Part shown: positions 20,892 to 31,020 of the stretch, in pieces
Position numbering within the stretch: the first letter of the stretch is position 1
Layout of the letters: every line of letters starts with the position of its first letter
Source: Pasteurella bettyae CCUG 2042
GTDB taxonomy: Bacteria; Pseudomonadota; Gammaproteobacteria; Enterobacterales; Pasteurellaceae
Reading direction: 5' to 3'
DNA length: 64,000 nt
Assembly (NCBI RefSeq): GCF_000262245.1
Contig: NZ_AJSX01000019.1
Location: forward strand, 40,906 to 104,905
Notes under the pieces: generated by a model
Database searches by the model: none
Told to the model about the DNA's origin: nothing
The model's input: the letters and a program-made list of their open reading frames with translations, nothing else
Translations under genes and position numbers: made by a program

Positions 20892-22073
20892 ATGTTGATG
20901 GCTCAATTAGAACGTTTTTTCAAAATGGAGTCAGCTAGTGGCATTTTATTATTCTTTTTCGCGTTACTTGCCATGATTTTTGCAAATACCCCATTAAGCT
21001 CGCTATATTTTTCTTTTCTCGATATTCCTGTACGAGTGCAATTTGGTGACTTTATTATCAATAAGCACCTTTTACATTGGATAAATGATGGTTTTATGGC
21101 TGTTTTCTTTGTACTTGTCGGGCTTGAAGTAAAACGTGAAATGCTTGAGGGATCGCTCGCCAGTTATCAACAAGCGATCTTCCCTGCAATCGCAGCTATT
21201 GGTGGCATGATTGTACCCGCCATGATCTATTATTTTATCACCCAAAATCATCCTGAATTAGCTAATGGATGGGCAATTCCAATGGCCACGGATATTGCAT
21301 TTGCTTTAGGTATTGTCGCATTATTGGGAACACGTGTACCTCTACCTCTCAAAGTCTTTTTATTAGCCCTTGCTATTATTGATGATTTAGGTGCAATTGT
21401 TGTGATTGCAGTATTTTATTCTGAAGAGTTGAGTATGCCAGCTTTATCTGTAGCAATTTTAGCTATTATTGGTTTAATAACTTTAAATCGCAATAAATCA
21501 GGGCATATCTGTGGTTATTTAGTATTTGGACTGATCTTATGGGCTGCGGTATTAAAATCAGGAGTCCATGCAACCTTAGCAGGTGTCATTATTGGTTTTT
21601 GTATACCAATGAAAGATAAACAGGGAAATAGCCCCTTACACTCTTTCGAACATATTCTTTCGCCTTGGTGCTCATTCTTTGTGTTACCTTTATTTGCCTT
21701 TGCTAATGCAGGTGTGTCTCTTCATAATGTCTCTCAAGACATGATTTTATCCACCTTACCTTTAGGCATTGCTTTAGGGCTATTACTCGGAAAACCCTTA
21801 GGTGTATTTAGCTTTAGTTACTTATCAGTAAAATTAGGCATAGCCAAATTGCCAGAAAAGGTTAAATGGAAACAAATTTTTGCAATCGCTATGCTATGTG
21901 GTATTGGCTTTACCATGTCTATGTTCTTAGCAGGTTTAGCTTTTACCGAAGGTGGCTCAGAATCCACCATCAATATATTATCTCGTATCGGTATTCTATT
22001 AGGTTCCTGTTTTTCTGCCGTATTGGGCTATATATTATTGAAGATGACAACAACTGAGGTTCAAGTTAACTAA
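20892..22073 (+). CDS. nhaA: Na+/H+ antiporter NhaA
   Basis: NhaA (393 aa) expels Na+ in exchange for protons. The paired transport aspartates are in [28 protein letters not shown] and [15 protein letters not shown] are family hallmarks. The start is ATG 20892, 8 nt after AAGGAGG (20877-20883). A second ATG (20898) is possible. The in-frame codon 20844 has no ribosome binding site. Confidence 0.96.
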   Translation: MLMAQLERFFKMESASGILLFFFALLAMIFANTPLSSLYFSFLDIPVRVQFGDFIINKHLLHWINDGFMAVFFVLVGLEVKREMLEGSLASYQQAIFPAIAAIGGMIVPAMIYYFITQNHPELANGWAIPMATDIAFALGIVALLGTRVPLPLKVFLLALAIIDDLGAIVVIAVFYSEELSMPALSVAILAIIGLITLNRNKSGHICGYLVFGLILWAAVLKSGVHATLAGVIIGFCIPMKDKQGNSPLHSFEHILSPWCSFFVLPLFAFANAGVSLHNVSQDMILSTLPLGIALGLLLGKPLGVFSFSYLSVKLGIAKLPEKVKWKQIFAIAMLCGIGFTMSMFLAGLAFTEGGSESTINILSRIGILLGSCFSAVLGYILLKMTTTEVQVN

Positions 22074-22203
22074 CTCTTTTTATTTATATAATTATTTGAA
22101 CCTTATCACATTTTTCGAAAATAAAATTTGCATATTTTTAACATTATATTAACTTTAATACGACCCTATACTAAGGAACTTTATTTACCCTTTGGAGGAT
22201 ATG

Positions 22204-23592
22204 ATGAACACAACATCAAAACCTAATGCTCTCAATAAAAATTCAATTATTTTTATTGCAGATGTCATTATCTTTTTTATTCTATTAAAAACTTTACCCT
22301 TTAACCCAAAAGAAAATGCGGGCTTATCTTTGCTTTTCTTTGTTGGGGTGTTATGGCTTACTGAAGCGTTACATGTTACGGTAACCGCGATTTTAGTCCC
22401 GATTCTGGCAATTGGACTTGGTCTTGTCACCACTAAGAATGCCTTAGTTGCATTTGCTGATCCGACTATTTTCTTATTCTTTGGTGGTTTTGCACTAGCC
22501 ACAGCATTACATATTCAAAAAATTGACAAAATGATTGCTAATCGAATTATGTCTTTAGCTCGAGGCAATTTATTTATTGCAGTGATTTATTTATTTATTA
22601 TCACCGCATTTCTTTCTATGTGGATGAGTAATACTGCGACTGCTGCCATGATGTTACCATTAGCGATGGGGATTCTTAGTCAACTTGAACCACAAAAAGA
22701 ACACAATACTTACACTTTCGTATTATTAGGGATTGCCTATAGTGCAAGTATTGGTGGTATGGGAACCTTAGTCGGAAGTCCTCCAAATGCTATCGTTGCC
22801 TCTCAATTACACTTAACCTTCTCTGATTGGCTTTGGTATGGTTTACCGATTATGTTTGTTTTGATGCCAATTATGATCGGTTCACTAATTGTTATTTTCA
22901 AACCTAAATTAAACTTACATTTCGACCAAAACTTTGAAAAGATCGAAATCAATACCCAACGCCTTATTACTTTAGGAATCTTTGTTCTTATTGCATTATG
23001 CTGGGTATTTAGTAGCTCATTAAATCCATTTCTTTCAGGATTATTAGGGCTAGAAAAAAATATGGGCAGTTTTGATAGTGTAATTGCTCTGGTGGCAGCA
23101 GCTTTAATTTGTATCTCGGGAGTAACCAGCTGGAAACAATTACAAGAAGGCACTGAATGGGGCGTGCTAATGCTATTTGGTGGCGGTTTAACCTTAAGTG
23201 CGGTATTAAAAGACTCAGGTGCAAGCAAAATTCTTGCCGATGGTATCGTATTCTTAATTGATGGAGGGCATTACTTCCTCATTGGTTTACTGGTCTCATT
23301 CTTTATTGTGTTCTTAACTGAGTTCACATCAAATACAGCCAGTGCGGCATTATTAGTGCCAATCTTTATTTCAATTGCCCAATCATTAGGTATGCCAGAA
23401 CTCGGCTTATCATTGATTATCGGTTTAGGTGCTTCTTGTGCATTTATGTTACCAGTGGCTACTCCACCAAATGCAATTGTCTATGGCACAGGCCATATCA
23501 AGCAAAGCGATATGATTAAAGCAGGGTTTGTATTAAACATTATCTGTAGCTTTATTATTGCAATATTTGCTTATTTCTTCTGGTTAGGTTAA
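22204..23592 (+). CDS. SLC13/DASS-family sodium-dicarboxylate-type carrier
   Basis: A 462-residue protein with about 11 hydrophobic segments and the DASS family signatures SNTATAAMMLPLA (about 142-154) and GTLVGSPPNAI (about 186-196), plus a second SNTASAALLVPI. These SNT motifs bind Na+ and the carboxylate in VcINDY-like carriers. The substrate is probably a di- or tricarboxylate but cannot be read from sequence. GGAGG (22194-22198) fits ATG 22204 (5 nt) better than ATG 22201. An internal USS core is present near 23199. Confidence 0.85.
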   Translation: MNTTSKPNALNKNSIIFIADVIIFFILLKTLPFNPKENAGLSLLFFVGVLWLTEALHVTVTAILVPILAIGLGLVTTKNALVAFADPTIFLFFGGFALATALHIQKIDKMIANRIMSLARGNLFIAVIYLFIITAFLSMWMSNTATAAMMLPLAMGILSQLEPQKEHNTYTFVLLGIAYSASIGGMGTLVGSPPNAIVASQLHLTFSDWLWYGLPIMFVLMPIMIGSLIVIFKPKLNLHFDQNFEKIEINTQRLITLGIFVLIALCWVFSSSLNPFLSGLLGLEKNMGSFDSVIALVAAALICISGVTSWKQLQEGTEWGVLMLFGGGLTLSAVLKDSGASKILADGIVFLIDGGHYFLIGLLVSFFIVFLTEFTSNTASAALLVPIFISIAQSLGMPELGLSLIIGLGASCAFMLPVATPPNAIVYGTGHIKQSDMIKAGFVLNIICSFIIAIFAYFFWLG

Positions 23593-23615
23593 TCCAAACA
23601 AAATTTTTGAAATTG

Positions 23616-23641
23616 AAACCGCACTTTAGTGCAGTTTTTTA
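23616..23641 (+). terminator. Terminator with USS core
   Basis: Stem AAACCGCAC (23616-23624) / GTGCAGTTT (23629-23637) with one mismatch, then TTT. It includes one exact USS core. Confidence 0.75.
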
Positions 23642-23739
23642 TTCATTTTTTCCAAATAATTAATATAATTTAAAATTATTAAACTTTATTAGAATCTTTA
23701 TATAGACTATTAATAAAAATAAAAAATGAAAGGATAAAT

Positions 23740-24747
23740 ATGAAAAATACGTTTTATATTGGGTTATTATTTATCGCCATACTCACAATTATCGTCAACC
23801 TGTTAGCCCAAACCACTTTTGCTACCCATCTCCAACTAAGTTCGCTTACAATAGCTATTATATTGGGAATTATTATTGGTAACTTATTCCATAATCAACT
23901 AAAACCTTATACCGCTGATGGCATCAATTTTGCCAAAGGCACCTTGCTCCGTACTGCAATTGTATTATATGGGTTCAGAATCACCTTACAAGACATCAAC
24001 CAAGTGGGAATAAATGCAATTAGTGCTGACGCAGTTATGCTCATAACAACCTTTCTGTTAACTTGCTATCTTGGTATTCATTATCTAAAAATCGATAAAC
24101 ATATTACCTACTTAAGTGCCGCAGGTTGTAGCATTTGTGGAGCTGCCGCAGTGATGGCAACTGCACCTATTACTAAATCAGAATCACATCAAATTTCGGT
24201 TGCCGTGGCAGTAGTCGTTATTTTTGGTACGCTCTCTATGCTAATTTATCCCCTTGCTTATCCTTATCTCAGTAATTGGATGAACGCCCACCAATTTGGT
24301 ATTTATATTGGTTCTACAGTACATGAAGTTGCTCAAGTTTATGCAGCTGGTGGCAATATTAGCCCAACTGTCGCAGATAATGCAGTGATCACAAAAATGA
24401 TCCGAGTAATGATGCTCGCCCCTTTTTTATTAGCACTCTCTTGGTTCCTAAATAAACAAGATAGCAACGATCAAACTCGTAAAATCAATATTCCCTGGTT
24501 TGCAGTGTACTTTATCTTAATTGCTATTTTTAACTCTTTTAACTTACTACCAGAAAGCCTAGTCAAGTTTATTATTAGCCTTGATAGCTTATTATTAATT
24601 GCAGCAATGACAGCATTAGGCTTAACAACCCAAATCAGTGCAATTAAACAAGCTGGCTTCAAACCTATTTTATTAGGGGCTATAGTTTATATTTGGTTAA
24701 CAGTGGGTGGTTTTATGGTGAATTTATTAATGCAAACTGTGATGTAG
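23740..24747 (+). CDS. YeiH-family (UPF0324) membrane protein
   Basis: A 335-residue protein of about nine to ten hydrophobic helices with the family blocks [34 protein letters not shown] and [14 protein letters not shown]. YeiH/UPF0324 proteins are described as putative sulfate exporters, but the function is not firmly known. It is a single-gene unit with AAAGGA before ATG 23740. Confidence 0.85.
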   Translation: MKNTFYIGLLFIAILTIIVNLLAQTTFATHLQLSSLTIAIILGIIIGNLFHNQLKPYTADGINFAKGTLLRTAIVLYGFRITLQDINQVGINAISADAVMLITTFLLTCYLGIHYLKIDKHITYLSAAGCSICGAAAVMATAPITKSESHQISVAVAVVVIFGTLSMLIYPLAYPYLSNWMNAHQFGIYIGSTVHEVAQVYAAGGNISPTVADNAVITKMIRVMMLAPFLLALSWFLNKQDSNDQTRKINIPWFAVYFILIAIFNSFNLLPESLVKFIISLDSLLLIAAMTALGLTTQISAIKQAGFKPILLGAIVYIWLTVGGFMVNLLMQTVM

Positions 24748-24805
24748 CCTTTAATAAGTGCGGTAGATTTTTCAAAAATTTTATTCCAATACTAAAAACA
24801 AAAAA

Positions 24806-24830
24806 GCACGGATTTTTGTCCGTGCCTTTG
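24806..24830. terminator. Bidirectional terminator
   Basis: Stem GCACGGA (24806-24812) / TCCGTGC (24819-24825), flanked by A run on the left and TTTG on the right, between two convergent genes. Confidence 0.8.
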
Positions 24831-24852
24831 TTTATCTATTTTATTCAATTCA

Positions 24853-26364
24853 TTAACGAGTTCTGAATTCAATACGGCGATTTTTCGCACGTCCTTCTTC
24901 AGTATTATTATCTGCAATTGGATTATCTTGACCATAACCAACCGCAACTAATGCATCCGCAGGCACGCCTTGTGAAACTAAGTAATTACGAATTGCATTC
25001 GCACGAGCTTCAGATAATTTTTGATTTGCTGCAGCATCCCCCACATTATCTGTGTAACCTGCGATTTCACCACGACGGTTATTTTCAACAAAGTATTTTG
25101 CTAATGCATTTAAACGACGGAAGTAACGAGGGTTGATATCAGAAGATCCCGTTGCAAAAACGATATCTAAATCTAAATTAGCTAAAGACATATCTGCAAT
25201 TTCTTTTGCTTCAGGCTCAACTACTTTAACTGCATCAGCATTCACAGAGAATAAATTCCCCAATACTGATTTTACGCCATCAACCAAACTTGATTTGGCA
25301 GAATCACTTTCAACAGAACCAACTAAATTCAAAACTTTATCTGCAAATGAACCGCTTACGCCAGGGAAATTTTTGAATAAATTAGCTAAGCCAGCAAAAT
25401 CACTAAATGCAAATTTTCCAGTTTGAGGATCTACCATCAATTTATCTACTAATGGTAAACCACCAGCTAAACCTTTAAATGCTTCAAGAAGGCTAGCCTT
25501 AATACTGTCATTTTGAACCGTACCAGAAACAGTTAAATCTTTATCTGTTTTGTTCCAAGCTAAATTACCTAATCCTTCAACAGTTTTTACTTCAGCCACA
25601 GCTTTAGCTTCAGGAGCTTGAGTGGTTGATGCAGTTTGAGTTGCTGCTGTTTTATCTGCACTATCAGTTGAACAACTCTTATAACCGAATAATGCGGCTA
25701 ATAACACTAAGGCTGGAACTAGCCATTTGCCTAAGCCTGATTTTTTCTCAACTGTTGCAGTGCTAGGTGCCGCCGAAGTGGTTACGCTGGATCTCGCCAT
25801 ATTAGCAACCACATCATCAAAAGAACCTTTAAAGCCTAATGATTGTAATGCGCTACTATCTAAATGAGGTGCCACAGATTTTGCTAAACCACCTAATATA
25901 CCTGTTAATGCTGATACCCCTAATCCACTATTCATTTTACCTTTAAAGAATGAGAAAACCACAGGTAATAACATTCCTAATATTCCTTTAGCCGCATCAG
26001 CAGAAGTATTCGCAGAAGCCGCTAAATGATTTGTAACAGACTCTGTATTTGTACCAAAAATACTGGGTAATAATGATTTACCTAAATCTAACAAGCTATT
26101 CTCAGCATCAATATCAGCTTTGCCTGTGAGCGCCTCTAACGGATTTGCATGACTTGGAAATGCCGTATTTTTGATCAAATCAAATAAATTACCAGCACCT
26201 TCGTGAGTATTTGCTTTAGATACCATACCACCAAGAATCATTGAAAGACCTTTGGTTAATAAGTTACCTCCATTTTCTGCTGATACACCAAGTTTTTGAG
26301 TGACTTGATTTAACACTAAATCACGTACTGGACCTTGAAGTAATTGGCTTAAATCAAAATTCAT
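24853..26364 (-). CDS. DUF937 protein with C-terminal OmpA-like peptidoglycan-binding domain
   Basis: A 503-residue protein. Residues 1 to about 200 are an Ala/Gly/Leu-rich DUF937-type helical region (LLTKGLSMILGGMVSKAN). Then comes one membrane helix (WLVPALVLLAALFGY, about 214-228), a linker with a BON-like part (LTVSGTVQNDSIKASLLEAF), and an OmpA-like domain with IVFATGSSDINPRYFRRLNA and AGYTDNVGDAAANQKLSEARA, ending AKNRRIEFRTR. There is no signal peptide; the C-terminal part should face the periplasm and bind peptidoglycan. Its cellular role is not known to me. Confidence 0.82.
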   Translation of the reverse strand: MNFDLSQLLQGPVRDLVLNQVTQKLGVSAENGGNLLTKGLSMILGGMVSKANTHEGAGNLFDLIKNTAFPSHANPLEALTGKADIDAENSLLDLGKSLLPSIFGTNTESVTNHLAASANTSADAAKGILGMLLPVVFSFFKGKMNSGLGVSALTGILGGLAKSVAPHLDSSALQSLGFKGSFDDVVANMARSSVTTSAAPSTATVEKKSGLGKWLVPALVLLAALFGYKSCSTDSADKTAATQTASTTQAPEAKAVAEVKTVEGLGNLAWNKTDKDLTVSGTVQNDSIKASLLEAFKGLAGGLPLVDKLMVDPQTGKFAFSDFAGLANLFKNFPGVSGSFADKVLNLVGSVESDSAKSSLVDGVKSVLGNLFSVNADAVKVVEPEAKEIADMSLANLDLDIVFATGSSDINPRYFRRLNALAKYFVENNRRGEIAGYTDNVGDAAANQKLSEARANAIRNYLVSQGVPADALVAVGYGQDNPIADNNTEEGRAKNRRIEFRTR

Positions 26365-26552
26365 AATAAATCCTTCATAAACGATAAGCTAAGTAAATTC
26401 CAGAATAAAAGAAATCATTTATCTTTATTCTTCTAGGAAATTATACTCGCCTTTTATGTAAAGAACCGCAAAGGAAAAGTAAAGTTAACTAATCTTTAGC
26501 TGGAATTAAAAAGATAGTTATATCAACAAAAGTGCGGTAAAGGTTTGGAAAA

Positions 26553-26573
26553 TTGCGACATAATGTGTTGCAT
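26553..26573. promoter_or_regulatory. Island operator, copy 5 (degenerate, orphan)
   Basis: TTGCGACA-N5-TGTTGCAT resembles the operator at 33009-33029 with one arm base changed. It lies 129 nt upstream of the rhuM pseudogene. No -10 box stands at the usual distance on the minus strand, because the sequence there changes to a USS. It is homologous to the operator at 29865-29879, carried along in a duplication. Confidence 0.55.
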
Positions 26574-26950
26574 AAACTCACAAGTGATGAAATTTTGCAA
26601 AAATCTGCAAATTTTGGAATGAATATCACAAAAATTCCACAAAAACCGACCGCACTTTATGGTAAGGTAACGCCCAATTAAGGACTTTAAAATGACAAAT
26701 CTGACTACCCCGACTAGTGCCAATATTCTGTTCTATTCAGCTAATCAAGATGTGCATATTGAAATGCAATATCTTGATAAAACCTTTTGGCTGACGCAAA
26801 AAATATGGCGGAGTTGTTGGTGTTCAAACCAATACCATCAATTTCCATTTAAAACAGATTTTTGAGAGTGAAGAATTAGCTCAAATTTCAACCACTCGAA
26901 AAATTCGAATAGTTCAACAAGAAGGTAATCGCCAAGTAGCAAGAAATATT
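26553..26950 (+). repeat. Direct repeat, copy 1 (operator, leader and start of rhuM)
   Basis: This stretch is closely similar to 29865-30265. The alignable part begins at the operator, runs through TCTGCAAATTTTGGAATG and the segment ending TAAGGTAACGCCCAATTAA, and continues into the first ~85 codons of rhuM. It shows duplication of a divergent promoter region, with independent decay since. Confidence 0.8.
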
Positions 26951-27706
26951 GATTTCTACAATCTCGATGCCATCATCGCCGTGAGCTACCGTGTGAATAG
27001 CCGTGAAGCGACTCAATTCCGCATTTGGGCAACCAATACACTGCGTGAATTTATCATCAAAGGCTTTGTGATTGATGATCAACGCTTGAAACAAGGCAAA
27101 CAGTTTGGGCTGGATTATTTTGAGCAGTTGATGGAGAAAATCCGTGAAATTCTAGCTTCGGAACGCCGTTTTTACGAGAAAATCACCGAGCTGTATGCGT
27201 TATCATCCGATTATGATCCAAAATCGCCACTCACCAAACAATTTTTCGCTACCATGCAAAATAAATTGCATTGGGCAATTACATAGCAAACTGCAGCAGA
27301 ACTGATTTATCACAAAGCCGATAGCCAGTCACCGAATATGGGGCTGGCCACTTGGCGAAATGCCCCCGACGGCAAAATTCTGAAAAGCGATGTGTCGGTA
27401 GCGAAAAATTATTTGGAAGAAGCTCATATCAGCGAGCTGAATCAGTTGTTTTCTGCTTATCTAGATCTTGCCGAAAACCGAGCTAGACGGTAGATTTTAA
27501 TGAATATGGCGGAATGGGAAACTTTCTTAAATAATTTCTTAATGCTGTCAAATTACCCGATCTTACACGATAAAGGCAAAATCAGTGCCGAAATGGCAAG
27601 AATTAAAGCGGAAAGCGAATATGAAAAATTCCGTGTCATTCAAGACCGCACTTTTAAAAGCGATTTTAATAAGTTTTTGGAAAAAATAGCGAAATTGAAA
27701 AAATAG
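26692..27706 (+). pseudogene. RhuM-family protein gene, decayed
   Basis: The frames together read a complete RhuM-family protein (virulence_RhuM), often found in defence and restriction islands; its biochemical role is unknown. Starting MTNLTTPTSANILFYSANQD at ATG 26692, the frame breaks near 26804 (a run of seven A shortened to six, judged from copy 2) and again near 26818 (TTT to TT). It then continues through GVQTNTINFHLK, NLDAIIAVSYRVNSREATQFRIWA and LRQ-type helices. Two in-frame TAG stops interrupt it at 27284-27286 and 27491-27493. The C-terminus (MAEWETFLNNFL ... DFNKFLEKIAKLKK) is intact to 27706. Confidence 0.88.
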
Positions 27707-27715
27707 AATAAAAAC

Positions 27716-27757
27716 AAGCGGTGGGGTTTACAAATTTTTTCGCAAAATCCACCGCTT
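27716..27757. terminator. Bidirectional hairpin containing an Apl-type uptake signal
   Basis: AAGCGGTGG (27716-27724) pairs with CCACCGCTT (27749-27757). The sequence ACAAGCGGT at 27714-27722 is the uptake core of the Actinobacillus pleuropneumoniae clade, not the AAGTGCGGT used elsewhere in the window. It lies between convergent rhuM and the AAA+ gene. Confidence 0.7.
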
Positions 27758-27764
27758 ACTTAAC

Positions 27765-29816
27765 CTACAATACCCATTTATCTAACTGATTATCCACTTT
27801 GGGTTTTAGCGAAAGTTCCGCTTCTAACGCAGCAATCCAATCCGCCACATTCTCAAACGGAGCGAAGCGGTGACGGCGTGAGACGGCGGCAAAATCGCCC
27901 AAAGTAAGATTTTCAAAATGCTGAAAACGGGAAAGATCAGCTTCGCTTAATGCTGGCAGCCCCAATTTTTCCGCTTGGCTGATCGCTGCATTTTTGCGTT
28001 GTTCCAATTTCAAATAATCAAAATGCAGTTTGATGTCAAAACGGCGGAGTGCCGCTGGGTCTAGGTTATCCATTAAATTGGTGGAAACCACCAGCAAGCC
28101 GTCAAATTTCTCAATTTGGGTCAGCATTTCATTTACTTGGCTATGTTCCCAACTGCGTTGTCCGCTTTGGCGAGCGAACAAAAAAGTATCCACTTCATCA
28201 AAAATCAGCACCCTATTGTTCTCTTTCGCTTGGCGGAAAGCGGCAGCAATATTTTGCTCGGTTCCGCCCACATAAGGCGAAATCAAATCCGAACCTTGGC
28301 ACACCAACACTTGCAAGACCATTTCCTGAGCCAGCCAGTTTGCCCAAGCTGTTTTGCCTGTACCCGCTGGTCCATAGCAGCAAATTCTGCCACGCTTAGT
28401 ATTTTTCAAGCCGTCCGTGATTTTGTGCAAATTTTCCTGACACGCTACCCAATCCAAATTGTAGGCAATTTTGCTCTCAACAAGCGGTTCGATTTTGCGA
28501 AAACCTTGCGAAATCAGGGTTTGGTTGAACATTACGAGCATTTTGGCGGCAAAATTCGCTTGATTTTCCGTTGGCAACGCATTCATTACCCCGAGCGTGC
28601 GAGTTAAAACCGCAGGCGATAAATCGGCATTTTGGGCAAAATGGCGAACATATTCTACCGATAATTTATCCCCCACCAAATCAGTAATCAGCGTTTCTTT
28701 ATGCTTGCTCGGCAACATCGGCATTTCAAAAATCATATCAAAACGGCGGAGATAAGCGTTATCAATGCAACCCACCGAATTGGAAATCCAAATCATCGGA
28801 ATCGTATTATTTTCAAGGAAATCATTGACCCAAGCCTTGTGTTCTTGTGCCACCGAACGCTCGGTAAAAGAGCCAGCAAACACATCCTCCACTTCATCAA
28901 AAATAATGACCGCACTTTTGCCTGCCAATAATTTTTGAGCCAAACGGCAATTTTCCAAACGAGTCGTGCCACTCAACACATCGCCATCTTGATCTTGGCT
29001 TGCCATTGTGTAAGCAGGCAGATTCAGCGTTTCGGCAAGCAGTGCGGCAAACTCGGTTTTGCCTGTGCCAGCCGCGCCATAAAGCAGAATATTTACGCCT
29101 TTTTTCTGCGTTTTCGCCGCAATGTCCAGATAGTTCAGCATCATTTCACGATTTTTCGCAATATGATCGTAATGCGAAAGTTTCAGCGTAGAAGGCGTGG
29201 TTGGCACGGTGGCACGCTCAATCAAGGATTGTTCAGTAATCGGCACAATCACAAAATCATCAAAATCTAAGGCATCGCCCCAGCCCAAATAATCGTGAAA
29301 CTGATCGGGGCTATAGCTACGATCAATCAAGCCATAGCTGCTTAATTTGCTCTTTTTACCCAATACCGTTTTAAGCTCTTTGTGATTTTGCCCGAGAAAA
29401 TCCGCTAAAATTAAGGCTGTTTGGCTTAAATCCATTTTAGGGAAACATTCAAGCAGGCTGTGCAAATTTCGTTCGGCACGGAAATGAAACACAAACCGCA
29501 TCACAGCCTGCTCGCAAGATGTGAGATCTAAAAACTGCCCTAAAAGGGCTAAATTCTCATAGGCAGTTTGCCACTGCTCAGGCAAATTATCTCGATTTAA
29601 AATGGCTTTGTACCGCTGAGTCAATAATTCACGAGAGGCTTTTTTTATATCCACATCTTTGCCAAATTCCTCTGGCAGTCCGATTGAACTTACAATTTCA
29701 TCATACCGATGAACATTAAATATTTCCGAAAATAAGCTATGCTCAAACATCGCTTTTAGCATAATTTTTTCAGAATAAAGGGAAACGGTGGAGGGATTTA
29801 ATTGATAGTGACTCAT
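27765..29816 (-). CDS. Double AAA+ ATPase of unknown role
   Basis: A 683-residue protein with two AAA+ modules. Module 1 has Walker A GAAGTGKTE (247-255) and Walker B VIIFDEVEDVF (303-313). Module 2 has Walker A GPAGTGKTA (482-490) and Walker B VLIFDEVDTFL (536-546), followed by a sensor-1 VVSTNLMDNLDPAALRRFD with an arginine pair. Module 1 has the parallel WISNSVGCIDNAYLRRFD. The first ~210 residues are a helical N-terminal region without a domain I recognise. Both P-loops look functional. It has its own operator and TATAAT promoter (29849-29879). The Apl-type core ACAAGCGGT (28480-28488) and a Hin-type core (near 28909) both lie inside. It could be a remodelling or defence ATPase; I cannot say which. 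Confidence 0.85.
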   Translation of the reverse strand: MSHYQLNPSTVSLYSEKIMLKAMFEHSLFSEIFNVHRYDEIVSSIGLPEEFGKDVDIKKASRELLTQRYKAILNRDNLPEQWQTAYENLALLGQFLDLTSCEQAVMRFVFHFRAERNLHSLLECFPKMDLSQTALILADFLGQNHKELKTVLGKKSKLSSYGLIDRSYSPDQFHDYLGWGDALDFDDFVIVPITEQSLIERATVPTTPSTLKLSHYDHIAKNREMMLNYLDIAAKTQKKGVNILLYGAAGTGKTEFAALLAETLNLPAYTMASQDQDGDVLSGTTRLENCRLAQKLLAGKSAVIIFDEVEDVFAGSFTERSVAQEHKAWVNDFLENNTIPMIWISNSVGCIDNAYLRRFDMIFEMPMLPSKHKETLITDLVGDKLSVEYVRHFAQNADLSPAVLTRTLGVMNALPTENQANFAAKMLVMFNQTLISQGFRKIEPLVESKIAYNLDWVACQENLHKITDGLKNTKRGRICCYGPAGTGKTAWANWLAQEMVLQVLVCQGSDLISPYVGGTEQNIAAAFRQAKENNRVLIFDEVDTFLFARQSGQRSWEHSQVNEMLTQIEKFDGLLVVSTNLMDNLDPAALRRFDIKLHFDYLKLEQRKNAAISQAEKLGLPALSEADLSRFQHFENLTLGDFAAVSRRHRFAPFENVADWIAALEAELSLKPKVDNQLDKWVL

Positions 29817-29848
29817 AAAACATTCCTTCTACTGATTTCACAGAAGAA

Positions 29849-29879
29849 ATTATATGAGTTGATACGACATTTAATGTCG
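29849..29879 (-). promoter_or_regulatory. Island operator and promoter of the AAA+ gene
   Basis: On the minus strand, CGACA-TTAAA-TGTCG (complement of 29865-29879) is followed by 10 nt and then TATAAT (complement of 29849-29854). The operator centre is 56 nt from the ATG. It also lies between the AAA+ gene and the divergent rhuM copy 2. Confidence 0.75.
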
Positions 29880-30265
29880 CATAAAACAGAAAGCGGTAAA
29901 AATTTGCAAAAAATCTGCAAATTTTGGAATGCAGATCACAAAAATTCCGCAAAAACCGACCGCACTTTATGGTAAGGTAACGCCCAATTAAAGAGTTTAA
30001 AATGACAAATTTGACTACCCCTACCAGTGCTAACATTCTTTTCTATTCTGCCAATTAGGATGTGCATATTGAAGTGCAATATATTGATGAAACTTTTTAG
30101 CTGATGCAAAAAAATATGGCGAAGCTGTTTGGGGTACAAACGCAAACAATCAATGAACATTTAAAAGCGATTTTTAATACACAATAACTTGATGAAATTT
30201 CAACCATTCGGAATTTCCGAATAGTTCGCTAAGAAGATAATCGCAAGGTTAATCGTGAATCTACA
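29865..30265 (+). repeat. Direct repeat, copy 2
   Basis: Counterpart of 26553-26950: operator, leader and the first part of rhuM, with substitutions throughout. Confidence 0.8.
30002..30265 (+). pseudogene. Second rhuM copy, 5' fragment with stops
   Basis: The frame from ATG 30002 starts MTNLTTPTSANILFYSAN like copy 1, but has TAG in place of a Gln codon after SAN and TAG for Trp at FWL. Further stops come downstream (TAA after FNTQ, TAA at IVR). Homology fades near 30265, 20 bases before the cobB stop codon on the other strand. It keeps the unshortened seven-A run that shows where copy 1 lost a base. Confidence 0.85.
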
Positions 30266-30285
30266 AACTCGCACCGCTCGCAACC

Positions 30286-31005
30286 TTATTTCTCCAACTG
30301 AGCCAACACCGCTTTCACAAATTCAGGCACAATTTCACTTGCCTTGCCGTATTTTGCGTCTTGGAATGCATTTTTGACTTTGCTCGGTTCTAAATTCAGC
30401 TCAACGGTTTTCGCTCCCCAATTATTGGCGACTTGCACAAAGCCTGCCGCTGGATAAACATTGCCCGATGTGCCGATAGAAACGAAAATATCACAATCCA
30501 TCAACGCCTTTTCAATTCGTGCCATTTCCAACGGCATTTCGCCAAACCAAACAATATGCGGACGCAGCCGTGCAGGTTGAACACAGCAGGTGCAACGGCT
30601 TTCATCAGTCACATCGCCTTGCCATTCATACGCCGAGCCTTTATTCGGGCAACGTACTTTCAACAGTTCGCCGTGCATATGGATCACATTTTTTGAGCCT
30701 GCCCTTTCGTGCAAATTATCCACATTTTGCGTCACAATCAGCATATTTTCGCCCAATTTCACTTCTAATTCGGCAAGGGCAAGATGAGCCGCATTGGGTT
30801 GCACTTCAGGGTCAAACAGCTTACGGCGGCGTTCATTGTAAAAGCGTTGCACCAATTCACGATCCCGCTTATAGCCCTCAGGCGTTGCCACATCCTCCAC
30901 CCGATGATTTTCCCACAACCCATCCTCCGCACGGAAAGTCCGAATGCCCGATTCCGCTGAAATACCTGCCCCAGTTAAAACCACGATTTTTAGATCTTTT
31001 TTCAT
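30286..31005 (-). CDS. cobB: NAD-dependent protein deacylase, CobB type
   Basis: A 239-residue class III sirtuin. The NAD loop [15 protein letters not shown] is at about 12-26, and FYNER supplies the YxxR pair that binds acidic acyl groups such as succinyl. [12 protein letters not shown] and the catalytic His of MHGEL follow, then a Cys pair set (RCP ... CTCC) for zinc and [13 protein letters not shown] near the C-terminus. It matches E. coli CobB closely. It is the third gene of the beta-helix unit: 15 nt separate its start from the upstream stop, so it should be under the operator at 33009-33029. Confidence 0.93.
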   Translation of the reverse strand: MKKDLKIVVLTGAGISAESGIRTFRAEDGLWENHRVEDVATPEGYKRDRELVQRFYNERRRKLFDPEVQPNAAHLALAELEVKLGENMLIVTQNVDNLHERAGSKNVIHMHGELLKVRCPNKGSAYEWQGDVTDESRCTCCVQPARLRPHIVWFGEMPLEMARIEKALMDCDIFVSIGTSGNVYPAAGFVQVANNWGAKTVELNLEPSKVKNAFQDAKYGKASEIVPEFVKAVLAQLEK

Positions 31006-31020
31006 TTTTTGCTCCTACTT

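Noticed and set aside
26523..26723. 66-residue minus-strand ORF across the rhuM leader
   Set aside because: The same frame appears in both leader copies only because the DNA is duplicated; it lacks a ribosome site and domain, and crosses a USS.
28030..29270. Plus-strand ORFs opposite the AAA+ gene (up to 163 aa)
   Set aside because: They mirror the AAA+ frame, contain no recognisable domain and overlap each other.
30286..31005. CobB as a new toxin-type sirtuin because of its island setting
   Set aside because: It has the full CobB motif set, including the YxxR pair and Cys ligands, so an ordinary deacylase is the better reading.
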